A stretch of 64,000 nucleotides of DNA from Leptofilum sp041987425. Its GTDB lineage: Bacteria; Chloroflexota; Anaerolineae; Promineifilales; Promineifilaceae. The position numbers were made by a program, and so were the translations under genes. Location: positions 1 through 64,000 of the forward strand of contig JBHIWP010000005.1 in NCBI GenBank assembly GCA_041987425.1, given 5' to 3'. The notes below the pieces were generated by a model that was not told the origin of the DNA, searched no databases, and saw only the letters and a program-made list of their open reading frames with translations. Every line of letters begins with the position of its first letter. Position 1 is the first letter of the stretch. Below are positions 9,955 through 18,309 of the stretch, one piece after another.

Positions 9955-12678
9955 ATGTCTGGTGACTTGCTGCAAACAAAGCTGTATGTGCCCCGGCTAC
10001 GGCCGTCGCTAATCCCCCGCCCACATCTCATCCACAAACTTAACCAAAGCCTGCGACAAGGCTGCAAACTAACGCTCATCTCCGCCCCGGCTGGCTTTGG
10101 CAAAACCACGCTGGTCAGCGAATGGATGGCCGACTGTGAACGGCCGTTTGCCTGGCTTTCGCTGGACGAACGAGATAGCGATCTACCGCGATTCCTGGCG
10201 TACGTTATCGCTGCACTGCAAATGCACGCGCCCGCCGTCGGCACCAGGGCATTGCAGATGCTCGAATCATCCCAACCGCCCATCGAATCGGTTCTCACAA
10301 CGCTGCTAAACGAAGTAACGACCGTGCCGCAAGAGCTTGCCCTGGTGCTGGACGATTATCACCTGGTAGACGCCCAGCCAATCGATCAGGCAGTCACCTT
10401 CTTGCTGGAGCATCTGCCCCCGCAAATTCACGTGGTCATTACCACGCGAGAGGACCCGCCGCTGCCCCTGCCCCGGCTGCGCGTTCGGGGCCTGCTAACG
10501 GAGCTGCGGGCAGCTGATTTGCGCTTCACGGTGGAGGAAACGGCCGTTTTCCTCAGGCAGGTAACCGGGCTGGATCTGTCAGCCAAAGAGATAATTTCGC
10601 TGGAAAAGCGCACAGAAGGCTGGATTGCCGGGCTTCAGCTGGCTGCCCTCTCCATGCAGGGGCGTCAGGATACGCAGGGCTTCATTCAAGCCTTTGCTGG
10701 CAACGACCGGTACGTTGTGGACTATCTTGTCGATGAGGTCTTACAGCAACAGCCGCCACATATCCGCAGCTTTTTACTGCAAACCGCTATTCTAGGTCGG
10801 CTAAATGGAGCCCTTTGCGATGTCGTATGCTTTGGCGCCACCAAAATAGCGGACGAACACGCCAACGGCAGTGAACTGTTGGAGACGCTGGAGCGGAGCA
10901 ACCTCTTTGTCGTTCCGCTCGATGATAAGCGCCACTGGTATCGTTACCACCACCTCTTTGCCGATGTGCTACAGGCACATTTGCTGAAGGAGCAACCGGA
11001 GCAAATCGCACTGCTGCACCAGCGAGCCAGCACCTGGTACGAGGACAATCACTTAATGGCCGAGGCCGTACACCACGCCTTTGCCGCCAGGGATTTGCAG
11101 CGAGCCGCAAGGCTCATTGAGCTGGCGTGGGCAGAAATGGACAGGAGCCGACAGTCGGCCACCTGGCTGGGCTGGGCGCAAAAGCTGCCAGAGAAAATGG
11201 TCTGCAATCGGCCGGTGTTGAGCGCGGGCTGGGCCTGGGCGCTGCTAGACCAGGGCAAACTGGAGGAAGCGGAAGCGCGCCTCCAAGACGCAGAGCGATG
11301 GCTGGAAACAGAATCGGAGAGGCCGCTATTCGCCAGTGAAGAACAGTTCCAAACGTTGCCAGCGACCATTGCCTCGGCCCGCACCTACCTGGCCCTGGCC
11401 CTTGGCGATAGCGCCAGCACCGTGAGGTACGGCCGTCAGGCCCTCACCCTGATTCCCGAAGACGATTACCACCAGCGCGGCACCCCTGCGGCATTACTGA
11501 GCCTGGCGGCCTGGGCCAGCGGCGACCTGGAAGAAGCGTATCGCTCCATGAACGAAGCTTTGATAAGCTACCATAAAGCAGGCAACGTCATGTTTGCCAT
11601 TACCGGCACCTACATTCTGGCCGATATTCGGCTGGCACAGGGGCGGCTGCGCGAGGCCATTCGCGTTTATGACCAGGCCCTGCAGTTAGCGGAGGCCCAG
11701 GGCAAGCCACCGCTGCGCGGCACGGCCGATTTGCATTTGGGCATTAGCGAGCTGCATCGCCAACGAGGTGATCTGGCCGCTGCCGACCATCACCTGCTTA
11801 AAAGCAAAGCATTAAGCGAGCAGGCGGCCTTGCCTCGCTGGCAGGAGCGCTGGTTCCTGGCCCAGGCCCGCCTTAAAGAAGTGGCGGGTGATTTGTACGG
11901 CGCTGTAGCCCTGCTTGATGAGGCCGAGCGGCTGCATGTTCGCGGGCCGGTTCCGGATCTGCGGCCAGTGGCGGCACTTAAGGCACGGGTATGGGCAGCC
12001 CAGGGCAACCTGGGGGAGGCGCTAGCCTGGGCAGCGGAGCATGACCTGGCTTTTGATGATGCGCTCAGCTATTTACGCGAATTCGAGCACATCACGCTGG
12101 CGCGGATATTTATTGCCCAATTCAGGCACGGCAGAGACGAGCAGGCCTTGCAGCAAGCCGTGACGCTGCTGGCTCGCCTGCTGGCCGCGGCCGAAGCAGG
12201 CGGCCGCACGGGCAGCGCACTCGAGATTCTGGTGCTGCAAGCATTAGCCTATGAGGTAAGAGGCGAAACAGACCGTGCGCTGGCGCCGCTGGCGCGTGCC
12301 CTCACGCTGGCAGAGCCCGAGGGGTACGTTCGGCTGTTTGTTGATGAAGGCGCGCCAATGGAGAAGTTATTAGCAACGGCCGTTTCACAGGGCATAGTGC
12401 CGGGTTACGCGGGCAGGCTGCTGGCCTCGTTCAACGCTGAAACGAATAGCCGAGAATCAGTACATTCAGCTGCGCAACCGCTTGTGGAGCCGCTAAGTGA
12501 ACGCGAGCTGGAGGTGCTTCAGCTCGTGGCTGAAGGGCTGTCTAACCGTGAGATTGCCGGGCGGCTGTTTCTGGCTTTGCCTACGGTAAAGGGCCATAAC
12601 CGTAACATCTTCAGCAAGCTGCAGGTCAGCCGCCGCACAGAGGCGGTGGCGCGTGCCCGTGAGCTGGGAATCCTGTAA
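9955..12678 (+). CDS. LuxR-family transcriptional regulator, MalT/LAL type
   Basis: A 907-residue signal-transduction ATPase and DNA-binding activator. The N-terminus carries Walker A SAPAGFGKTTL (residues 43-53) and Walker B LALVLDDYHLVD (about 128-140), followed by the MalT winged-helix region and TPR-like repeats from about 420 to 800. The last 60 residues are a LuxR helix-turn-helix (LSERELEVLQLVAEGLSNRE, then TVKGHNRNIFSKLQV). Length matches MalT (about 900 aa). An in-frame extension back to 9820 exists, but the ATG at 9955 starts the conserved sequence LQTKLYVPRLRPSLIPRP and sits just after a TATAAT box, so I chose it. The downstream genes at 12824 and 14246 share an upstream element that could be its binding site (inference). 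Ligand unknown. Confidence 0.93.
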   Translation: MSGDLLQTKLYVPRLRPSLIPRPHLIHKLNQSLRQGCKLTLISAPAGFGKTTLVSEWMADCERPFAWLSLDERDSDLPRFLAYVIAALQMHAPAVGTRALQMLESSQPPIESVLTTLLNEVTTVPQELALVLDDYHLVDAQPIDQAVTFLLEHLPPQIHVVITTREDPPLPLPRLRVRGLLTELRAADLRFTVEETAVFLRQVTGLDLSAKEIISLEKRTEGWIAGLQLAALSMQGRQDTQGFIQAFAGNDRYVVDYLVDEVLQQQPPHIRSFLLQTAILGRLNGALCDVVCFGATKIADEHANGSELLETLERSNLFVVPLDDKRHWYRYHHLFADVLQAHLLKEQPEQIALLHQRASTWYEDNHLMAEAVHHAFAARDLQRAARLIELAWAEMDRSRQSATWLGWAQKLPEKMVCNRPVLSAGWAWALLDQGKLEEAEARLQDAERWLETESERPLFASEEQFQTLPATIASARTYLALALGDSASTVRYGRQALTLIPEDDYHQRGTPAALLSLAAWASGDLEEAYRSMNEALISYHKAGNVMFAITGTYILADIRLAQGRLREAIRVYDQALQLAEAQGKPPLRGTADLHLGISELHRQRGDLAAADHHLLKSKALSEQAALPRWQERWFLAQARLKEVAGDLYGAVALLDEAERLHVRGPVPDLRPVAALKARVWAAQGNLGEALAWAAEHDLAFDDALSYLREFEHITLARIFIAQFRHGRDEQALQQAVTLLARLLAAAEAGGRTGSALEILVLQALAYEVRGETDRALAPLARALTLAEPEGYVRLFVDEGAPMEKLLATAVSQGIVPGYAGRLLASFNAETNSRESVHSAAQPLVEPLSERELEVLQLVAEGLSNREIAGRLFLALPTVKGHNRNIFSKLQVSRRTEAVARARELGIL

Positions 12679-12727
12679 AAACAAGCGCTTCTCGCCACTC
12701 AACCATTCCTAAACCCAACCCCTAAAG

Positions 12728-12758
12728 CAATACCCCCGAACCATACTTTGGTGCCTGT
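12728..12758 (+). promoter_or_regulatory. Conserved upstream element, copy 1
   Basis: A 31-base stretch starting CAATACCCC, with ATACTTT in the middle and CCTGT at the end. It closely matches 14138-14167, and each copy lies 65-80 bases before a start codon. It is a candidate activator site for the adjacent LAL regulator. An ACGGCCGT palindrome follows directly. Confidence 0.45.
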
Positions 12759-12823
12759 ACGGCCGTACCGTTTGGGGAATAAGCTCCTTGCATATCGAAA
12801 CAAACAGATGAAAGGAGCAAAAA

Positions 12824-14074
12824 ATGTCAACGCGAAAGAAATGGACCTTTGGTTTTTTACTGATGTTGCTGGGCTTGGCGCTGTTCATGGGTGCCAGACC
12901 GCAAAAGTGTGCCGACGCGGTTTGCACTGACCGCCATCCCGATGCCCCAACGTACAGCGCACCAGGAAGGCACCTGGTGGGCAGGCGTGACCTTTTAAGC
13001 GACGAAGAGCCGCAGTTGGCAATGAAAATGTGGTACCCGGCACTTGCCCAAAATGCCCCAGCAGCGGAAGCAGCTTATGCCTATGAGGTCAAGATAGGCG
13101 CTCCACTCGGGTCGGTGAAGATTGCGTCGTCAACTGCAAATATCATCGAAGATTCTCCGTTTAACTTTACCCACGCCCCCTACCCGCTGATACTTTTATC
13201 ACCTGGTTTTGCCATCGGCGCTAACTCCTATGGCTGGCTGGCGGAGCATTTGGCCTCCCATGGCTTTGTGGTGATTGCACCTGAGCATCACGAGACGCTA
13301 GACCCGCAGAATGAACTTTGGCGTGCGGCCGTTTCGCGCCCTCAAGATATTCTGACTGTGTTTGAAATGGTAGATGAGCAGACGCAAGCGGGCGGTGCTT
13401 TTGAAGGGTTGATTGATGCGGGGAATACGGCCGTAATTGGACATTCTTACGGCGGCTACACGGCGCTGGCAGCAGCCGGAGCGCAAATGGACACCCCCAG
13501 CTTCCAGGCCCATTGCAACGCAGCCGTACAGACAGAAGACACCACCGCATGGCTATGCGAGATGCTGCTGCCCCATCTGGCAGACATGGCCGAACGGGCG
13601 GGTCTAGACGGCGTGCCAGCGGGCCTTTGGCCCCAATTAGGTCACCCAAATGTAAAAGCCATTGTGCCGATGGCTGGCGACGCTTATTTCTTCGGTCGGA
13701 CCGGTTTGGCAAAAATTGACGTGCCGGTGCTGGCAATCGGCGGCACTCTGGACGCAGACACGCCTTTTCAGTGGGGTCCGCATCCTGCTTACGAATATGT
13801 ATCCAGCCAAAGAAAGGCGCTTTTGGCCCTAAACAACGCCGAGCACATGATTTTCACCAACACCTGCGAGTCAATTCCAGGGTACGCAAGACTGTTGGCG
13901 GGCGAGTTTTGCGCCGATTCGGTCTGGAATAGAAACCACGCGCATGACTTGATTAGCCACTTCACAACCGCGTTTTTGCTGGCAGAGCTCAAGCATGATG
14001 CAAGCGCCGCGGCGGCTCTGGCACCCGAAGCGGCCGAGTTTCCCGATATCACGTATGCCGCACAAGGCTATTAG
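12824..14074 (+). CDS. Alpha/beta hydrolase, PAF-acetylhydrolase/dienelactone hydrolase-like, exported
   Basis: A 416-residue esterase-type protein. The start codon follows AAAGGAG. Residues 1-25 are a basic then hydrophobic signal peptide or anchor. The oxyanion strand is PLILLSPGFAIGAN, followed by YGWLAEHLASHGFVVIAPEH; the nucleophile elbow is GHSYGG with Ser near residue 208; the acid is likely in GGTLDADTP (about 310) and the base His in NNAEHMIF (about 340). This layout and length match the platelet-activating-factor acetylhydrolase II/dienelactone hydrolase group, which cleave short acyl esters; the substrate is not predictable. It is the first gene after the LAL regulator and may be its target through the shared upstream element. 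Confidence 0.85.
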   Translation: MSTRKKWTFGFLLMLLGLALFMGARPQKCADAVCTDRHPDAPTYSAPGRHLVGRRDLLSDEEPQLAMKMWYPALAQNAPAAEAAYAYEVKIGAPLGSVKIASSTANIIEDSPFNFTHAPYPLILLSPGFAIGANSYGWLAEHLASHGFVVIAPEHHETLDPQNELWRAAVSRPQDILTVFEMVDEQTQAGGAFEGLIDAGNTAVIGHSYGGYTALAAAGAQMDTPSFQAHCNAAVQTEDTTAWLCEMLLPHLADMAERAGLDGVPAGLWPQLGHPNVKAIVPMAGDAYFFGRTGLAKIDVPVLAIGGTLDADTPFQWGPHPAYEYVSSQRKALLALNNAEHMIFTNTCESIPGYARLLAGEFCADSVWNRNHAHDLISHFTTAFLLAELKHDASAAAALAPEAAEFPDITYAAQGY

Positions 14075-14137
14075 TTGGCACGCAAGTCAAGCGCAGTACT
14101 TGGTTTTTATCAGGTTCTTTTACCGATTTCGGCAAAA

Positions 14138-14167
14138 CAATACCCCTAACAATACTTTCGAACCTGT
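14138..14167 (+). promoter_or_regulatory. Conserved upstream element, copy 2
   Basis: CAATACCCC, then CAATACTTT, then CCTGT, aligned to 12728-12758 with one gap and few mismatches. Within this copy CAATAC is directly repeated 12 bases apart. It lies 78 bases before the ATG at 14246. Confidence 0.45.
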
Positions 14168-14245
14168 CTGCTAATACCACTTAAACGGTAAGGTAAAGGC
14201 AATTGAGCAAGCGGCACCGCAGCAAATGCCCGGCTCAAAAAGGTA

Positions 14246-14497
14246 ATGAGCATGTCGAACAGCCTGGATGCAAGCGAACCGAAAATCTATCAAATCAGAA
14301 TTGGGGGTCAGTTAGGAAGCCAGTGGGCAGCGTGGTTTGAGCAGATGGCCCTCACGCTGGCGGACAACGGCGATACGCTTTTAACCGGGCCAGTAGTCGA
14401 CCAGGCAGCGCTGCATGGCTTGCTGCGCAAGGTGCGCGACTTAGGTCTGCCCCTGATCTCAGTCATTCGCCTCCAGCCGGGGCAGGAAGATGAGTGA
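14246..14497 (+). CDS. Small conserved protein of unknown function
   Basis: An 83-residue soluble protein. Its core (YQIRIGGQLGSQWAAWF, then LTGPVVDQAALHGLL, then KVRDLGLPLISV) is a pattern I recognise from many short hypothetical proteins of Chloroflexota and Actinomycetota, often placed beside transporters or regulators, with no assigned function. No membrane segment or metal site is visible. A modest AAGG precedes the ATG at 14246; a second ATG two codons on is possible. A conserved upstream element shared with the preceding hydrolase gene suggests co-regulation. Confidence 0.75.
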   Translation: MSMSNSLDASEPKIYQIRIGGQLGSQWAAWFEQMALTLADNGDTLLTGPVVDQAALHGLLRKVRDLGLPLISVIRLQPGQEDE

Positions 14498-14563
14498 GAT
14501 GCGCCGGAGCAGGCGGCTTCTAGAAGATTCTTGATAACAAGTTTTCATTAAAAGGAGAAACCC

Positions 14564-15031
14564 ATGAAGCAAGAAACCATAAATCGTTCCAACTATGGAT
14601 TGAGCAATATCTCTTTTCAGCAAAAGAGCGCAGGCTTATCGCTGGTGATTATCAGCAGCGCCGCCCTCTACTTTATTGCCAGCGTGTGGCCAATGCGCCC
14701 AGCGGCAGTGGCCAGCGACGCAATCCCTGCCGGATATGGCGGCGCCGTGGTCACTACGCTGCTTCTGATTATTGTCGCCCAAATTGTGCTGCAGGCGGTA
14801 TTGGCCGTTGGTCAGGGCAATGTTGACGCAGCAAGCACGGCAGAACAAGCTGCCGCGCTCAGGGCCAGGCGGAACGCTTACTTTGTGCTGACCGCTGCTG
14901 CGTTGGCGGCCGTCGGTTCTATCTTTGTAACGGCGTTGACCTCCTTTGATACGGCAAACGTGATCGTTGTGGGGCTGGCACTGGCGGAAATCGTGCAGTC
15001 TGCTTCGCAGCTTTTTTATGCACGGCGATAA
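14564..15031 (+). CDS. Four-helix membrane protein of unknown function
   Basis: A 155-residue integral membrane protein, start supported by AAAAGGAG seven bases upstream. Hydrophobic segments lie near residues 25-43 (LSLVIISSAALYFIASV), 60-85 (VVTTLLLIIVAQIVLQAV), 105-125 (YFVLTAAALAAVGSIFV) and 132-150. The loop between helices 2 and 3 is polar with an AEQAAALRARR stretch. I do not recognise the family with confidence. It lies 66 bases before the DUF4386 gene, with a palindromic operator-like site between them. Confidence 0.7.
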   Translation: MKQETINRSNYGLSNISFQQKSAGLSLVIISSAALYFIASVWPMRPAAVASDAIPAGYGGAVVTTLLLIIVAQIVLQAVLAVGQGNVDAASTAEQAAALRARRNAYFVLTAAALAAVGSIFVTALTSFDTANVIVVGLALAEIVQSASQLFYARR

Positions 15032-15041
15032 ATATTAATAC

Positions 15042-15069
15042 AGATTGGTCCAACAAATAGGACCAACCT
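15042..15069. promoter_or_regulatory. Operator-like inverted repeat upstream of the DUF4386 gene
   Basis: AGATTGGTCC and GGACCAACCT face each other across eight bases. The TTGGTCCAA core is itself a near-perfect palindrome and recurs twice at 15819-15852. There is no T run, so a protein-binding site fits better than a terminator. Confidence 0.5.
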
Positions 15070-15096
15070 AAAACAAATCACACGAGGAGAAATAAA

Positions 15097-15810
15097 ATGA
15101 ATTCTGTTAAGAAAACTGCACGTATGACTGGTGTCTTTTACCTGGCAATCTTTTTTGCAAATCTCTTTGTTTTCATTTTTGTGAGCGGCAGTTTGAGTGT
15201 GGCGGGTGATGCAGCGGCAACGGCCGAAAACATCCGGGCTTCTGAATCACTGTATCGCAGTGGCGTGGTGAGCTATCTCATTGTCTTTTTGAGTGAAATT
15301 GGCGCAACGATTCTACTGTACAAGCTGCTCGCGCCGGTGAACAAGACGGTGGCGATGCTGATGATGGCCAACAGGTTGATGCAAGCGGCCGTTCACGCCG
15401 TTAATCTCGTCAACTTCATCTTCCCCCTGATTTTGCTGAATGGCAGTGACTATCTGTCGTCGTTTACAACCGCTCAAATTGATTCGCTGGTGCTCCTGTT
15501 TACCGATGCCCACTATTACGGCGTGCTGGTTTCGGAAGCGTTTTTTGCCGTGAGTCTGTTCCTGTTAGGGTATCTGTTGGTCAAGTCTGAACTGTTCCCC
15601 AACATCCTGGGCGTTATGCTGGCAATTGCGGGGGCGGGCTACGTGCTGGACAGCTTTGGCATCTTCCTGATGCCCCAACACGAGGTAACTTTTGCCAACA
15701 TTATGATTGCCCCCGCAATTATTGGGGAACTTTCGTTCACCCTGTGGCTGCTCATTAAAGGCATCCGCTCCCCCAAGCCGGAGAGGCGTAAGGCCATTGC
15801 TGCGGCGTAG
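15097..15810 (+). CDS. DUF4386 family membrane protein
   Basis: A 237-residue polytopic protein with about six hydrophobic segments. The N-terminal signature (KKTARMTGVFYLAIFFANL), the ENIRASESLYRSGVVSYLI segment and LLYKLLAPVNKTVAMLM are characteristic of DUF4386, a family of unknown function common in bacteria. The start follows GAGGAGA. TTGGTCCAA-type palindromes lie on both sides of this gene, upstream of it and upstream of the next hydrolase, suggesting that a local repressor controls both. That repressor is not obvious nearby. Confidence 0.85.
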   Translation: MNSVKKTARMTGVFYLAIFFANLFVFIFVSGSLSVAGDAAATAENIRASESLYRSGVVSYLIVFLSEIGATILLYKLLAPVNKTVAMLMMANRLMQAAVHAVNLVNFIFPLILLNGSDYLSSFTTAQIDSLVLLFTDAHYYGVLVSEAFFAVSLFLLGYLLVKSELFPNILGVMLAIAGAGYVLDSFGIFLMPQHEVTFANIMIAPAIIGELSFTLWLLIKGIRSPKPERRKAIAAA

Positions 15811-15818
15811 CTGGTAAT

Positions 15819-15852
15819 AGATTGGTCCAATTTAAAAAGATTGGACCAATCT
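15819..15852. promoter_or_regulatory. Operator-like perfect inverted repeat upstream of the hydrolase gene
   Basis: AGATTGGTCCAAT and ATTGGACCAATCT are exact reverse complements separated by TTAAAAAG. Each half contains the nine-base palindrome core TTGGTCCAA. It sits 20 bases before the ATG at 15872 and repeats the motif found at 15042-15069. No poly-T follows. Confidence 0.55.
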
Positions 15853-15871
15853 ATCTCACAGGAGAATCCTC

Positions 15872-16834
15872 ATGAAGAAGTTTTTGCGAATTTCACTGAT
15901 TTCAACGGCCGTTTCCATCATCATCTACCTTGGTGCAGCCCTTATCCTGGCCTTTTGGCCTGAACCCACCTTTGCCGTGGATCCGTTCCCCGTTGCTGCG
16001 CACGGCACCGCAGACTTTACCCCGCGGCAGTTCACTATGCGCGACGGCGAAACCTTGTTCGCCCGCCAGTTCCCCGCCGACTCTGACGACACCATCCTGC
16101 TGCTGCACGGCGTCACCTCCGAAAGCGCTGCCTTCAACACCAGCGCTCAGAAACTGCGCCAGGTCAGCAAAGCTGAGGTGGTGGCCCTGGACCTGCGCGG
16201 CCATGGTCAATCCGGCGGCGCCTCCGGTGACGTGGACTACATTGGCCAGTATGAGGATGACGTAGCGGATGTGATCAGCGCTATCCGTGCCGAGAAGCCA
16301 AACGGCCGTCTCATTTTGGCGGGCCATTCAATGGGCGGCGGCATTGCGCTGCGCTACGCTCAGCTTGCAGACGCGCCAGCCGTCGATGGCTATTTGCTGT
16401 TTGCTCCTCACCTGGGCATCGACGCGCCGACCATGCCGCAGCAAGATCCGCAAACTGCCGAAGCTACCGCTGCTTATTCGCAACTGCATGTACCACGCCT
16501 AATTGGGCTGATCATGCTCAACAATGTGGGCCTCAAGGCGCTTAATCACCTGGATACGCTTTTCTTTAACCTGACCGATGAGGTGACCCATACGTACAGC
16601 TTTGGCGCGACAGCTAACTCTTCACCGCAGGCATACGCTGCTGCGTTAACGGCCGTAGACGCGCCGATGCTGGTAGTGGTGGGCAGCAATGATGAAGCTT
16701 TTGTGGCAGAAGAGTTCGAAACGGCCGTTGCCGCTTACAGCAACGGCAAAGTACACGTCATTAACGGTGAGAACCACACCAGCATCGTGGCAAGCGCCAC
16801 GGCCATGACAATCATCGAGAACTGGCTGGATTAA
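15872..16834 (+). CDS. Membrane-anchored alpha/beta hydrolase, lysophospholipase-like
   Basis: A 320-residue serine hydrolase. Residues 8-30 form an N-terminal hydrophobic anchor. The oxyanion strand TILLLHGVTSES (about 76), VVALDLRGHGQSGG (about 105), the nucleophile elbow AGHSMGG (Ser about 153), the acid in VVGSNDEAF (about 273) and the base in GENHTSIV (about 302) complete a catalytic triad typical of the monoglyceride lipase/lysophospholipase (Hydrolase_4) group. The SD is CAGGAG. It follows the DUF4386 gene across a strong operator-like palindrome and is 24 bases before the oxidoreductase gene, so these probably form one unit. Substrate unknown. Confidence 0.88.
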   Translation: MKKFLRISLISTAVSIIIYLGAALILAFWPEPTFAVDPFPVAAHGTADFTPRQFTMRDGETLFARQFPADSDDTILLLHGVTSESAAFNTSAQKLRQVSKAEVVALDLRGHGQSGGASGDVDYIGQYEDDVADVISAIRAEKPNGRLILAGHSMGGGIALRYAQLADAPAVDGYLLFAPHLGIDAPTMPQQDPQTAEATAAYSQLHVPRLIGLIMLNNVGLKALNHLDTLFFNLTDEVTHTYSFGATANSSPQAYAAALTAVDAPMLVVVGSNDEAFVAEEFETAVAAYSNGKVHVINGENHTSIVASATAMTIIENWLD

Positions 16835-16858
16835 ACTGAGCTGGAGGGAACTTTTGAT

Positions 16859-17818
16859 ATGACCCAAAAAATGAAAGCAATCGTACACACAAAATATGGC
16901 TCGCCAGATGTTTTGCAACTGAAGTATATTAAAAAACCGACGCCAGAGGCTCACGAAGTCCTGGTAAAAATTGTGGCAACGGCCGTAAATCAAGCTGACA
17001 ATCATCTTCTGAGCGGCACGCTGCGCTTTAGCTCTGGCCTGCTCAAGCCAAAGCGCCCCATCCTCGGTTCCGACGTGGCCGGGCGGGTGGAAGCGGTAGG
17101 CCAACAGGTGACACAATTTCAGGTGGGCGATGCGGTCTTTGGCGATTTGTCTGGTCATGGCCGCGGTGGGTTTGCTGAGTATGTGAGGGTTCCACAAGCG
17201 GCGCTGGTGCGAAAACCGGCCACTCTCTCCTTTGCAGAAACGGCGGCCGCACCGATGACGGCCGTAACCGCTCTGCAAGGTCTGCGCGACAAAGGAGCGC
17301 TTCGGTCCGGTCAGAAGGTGTTGATTAACGGCGCGTCTGGCGGGGTAGGCACGTTTGCCTTACAGATTGCAAAGGCGCTGGGCGGTGAGGTAACGGCCGT
17401 CGTTAGCACCCACAAAATGGAGTTAGCGCGCAGCCTGGGTGCAGACCAAATCATTGACTACACTCAAGAAGATTTCAGCCAAAACGGACAGCAGTATGAT
17501 TTGATTTTTGACACCGTAGGCAATCATTCGGTTGCCGCATACAGTCAGGCTCTAAAACCCCACGGCCGTTTTGTGACGACTGCATTTTTGCCCGGGCTTG
17601 TTTTTCTGAGCGCCTGGATTGCAAAAACCGAAAAGAAACGCATGATCAACATGATGGCACAACCCAGCACAGACGACCTGATCTATCTGGCGAAATTGCT
17701 TCAAGATGGCCAGATAAAATCCATTATCCACAGATGCTATGCGCTGAATGAAACGGCGGAAGCCCTGCGCTATGTAGGCGCAGGGCATGCCAAAGGAAAA
17801 GTGATCGTCGTTGTGTAA
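16859..17818 (+). CDS. NAD(P)-dependent MDR-family quinone/alcohol oxidoreductase
   Basis: A 319-residue medium-chain dehydrogenase/reductase. The GroES-like half starts MKAIVHTKYGSPDVLQL; the cofactor loop is INGASGGVGTFALQIA (about 157-170), with the LGADQIIDYTQEDF segment that follows in this family. The Cys ligands for structural and catalytic zinc are absent, placing it with zinc-independent quinone oxidoreductases that use NADPH. GGAGGG lies about ten bases before the ATG at 16859; a second ATG four codons on is also plausible. It is the last gene of the plus-strand run after the hydrolases and ends 13 bases from the convergent smpB. Confidence 0.9.
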   Translation: MTQKMKAIVHTKYGSPDVLQLKYIKKPTPEAHEVLVKIVATAVNQADNHLLSGTLRFSSGLLKPKRPILGSDVAGRVEAVGQQVTQFQVGDAVFGDLSGHGRGGFAEYVRVPQAALVRKPATLSFAETAAAPMTAVTALQGLRDKGALRSGQKVLINGASGGVGTFALQIAKALGGEVTAVVSTHKMELARSLGADQIIDYTQEDFSQNGQQYDLIFDTVGNHSVAAYSQALKPHGRFVTTAFLPGLVFLSAWIAKTEKKRMINMMAQPSTDDLIYLAKLLQDGQIKSIIHRCYALNETAEALRYVGAGHAKGKVIVVV

Positions 17819-17830
17819 AACGGAGGGCGA

Positions 17831-18301
17831 TCAGCGATATTTTTCGCGGAGGGCGCGCTCAACCTGGCGCTGGCTGTCGCGCCGGGCCAGGCTCTGGCGC
17901 TTATCGTGCAGCTTCTTGCCGCGGGCCAGGGCAAATTCCAGCTTGGCACGGCCGTTTTTCAGGTAGAGCATGGTGGGAACGGCCGTTAAGCCCTTTTGTC
18001 CCAGCTCGTCCAAAATCTTATTGATTTCCGGGCGGTGCAGCAGCAGCTTACGCCGACGCGTTGGCTCATGGTTTTGCCGGTTGCCGTGTTCATATTCGGC
18101 AATGTGGGCTTCCACCAGCCACAGCTCTCCTTCCCGCGGCTGCACGAAGGCCCGTGCCAGGCTCACGCGGTTGGCCCGCACTGACTTAATCTCGGTGCCC
18201 GTCAGCACCAGGCCCGCTTCAAAAAGCTCCAGAAGTTCATACTCATGGCGGGCTCGCCTGTTTTTGGCAATAATTTTTATGCCAGATGATTGTTGCTTCA
18301 T
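17831..18301 (-). CDS. smpB: SsrA-binding protein SmpB
   Basis: A 156-residue trans-translation factor that brings tmRNA into stalled ribosomes. The family core is clear: ARHEYELLELFEAGLVLTGT, EIKSVRANRVSLARAFV, then LWLVEAHIAEYEHGNRQNHE and the basic C-terminal tail KKLHDKRQSLARRDSQRQVE. Length is standard. It starts eight bases after the S41 protease stop with no ribosome site; an AATAAT hexamer seven bases before the ATG could give a leaderless transcript, or it may be translationally coupled. The tmRNA gene itself is not in the window. Confidence 0.97.
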   Translation of the reverse strand: MKQQSSGIKIIAKNRRARHEYELLELFEAGLVLTGTEIKSVRANRVSLARAFVQPREGELWLVEAHIAEYEHGNRQNHEPTRRRKLLLHRPEINKILDELGQKGLTAVPTMLYLKNGRAKLEFALARGKKLHDKRQSLARRDSQRQVERALREKYR

Positions 18302-18309
18302 ATTAAAAA

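Noticed and set aside
16646..17278. 210-residue minus-strand ORF
   Set aside because: Spans two well-supported plus-strand genes and the gap between them; no family features.
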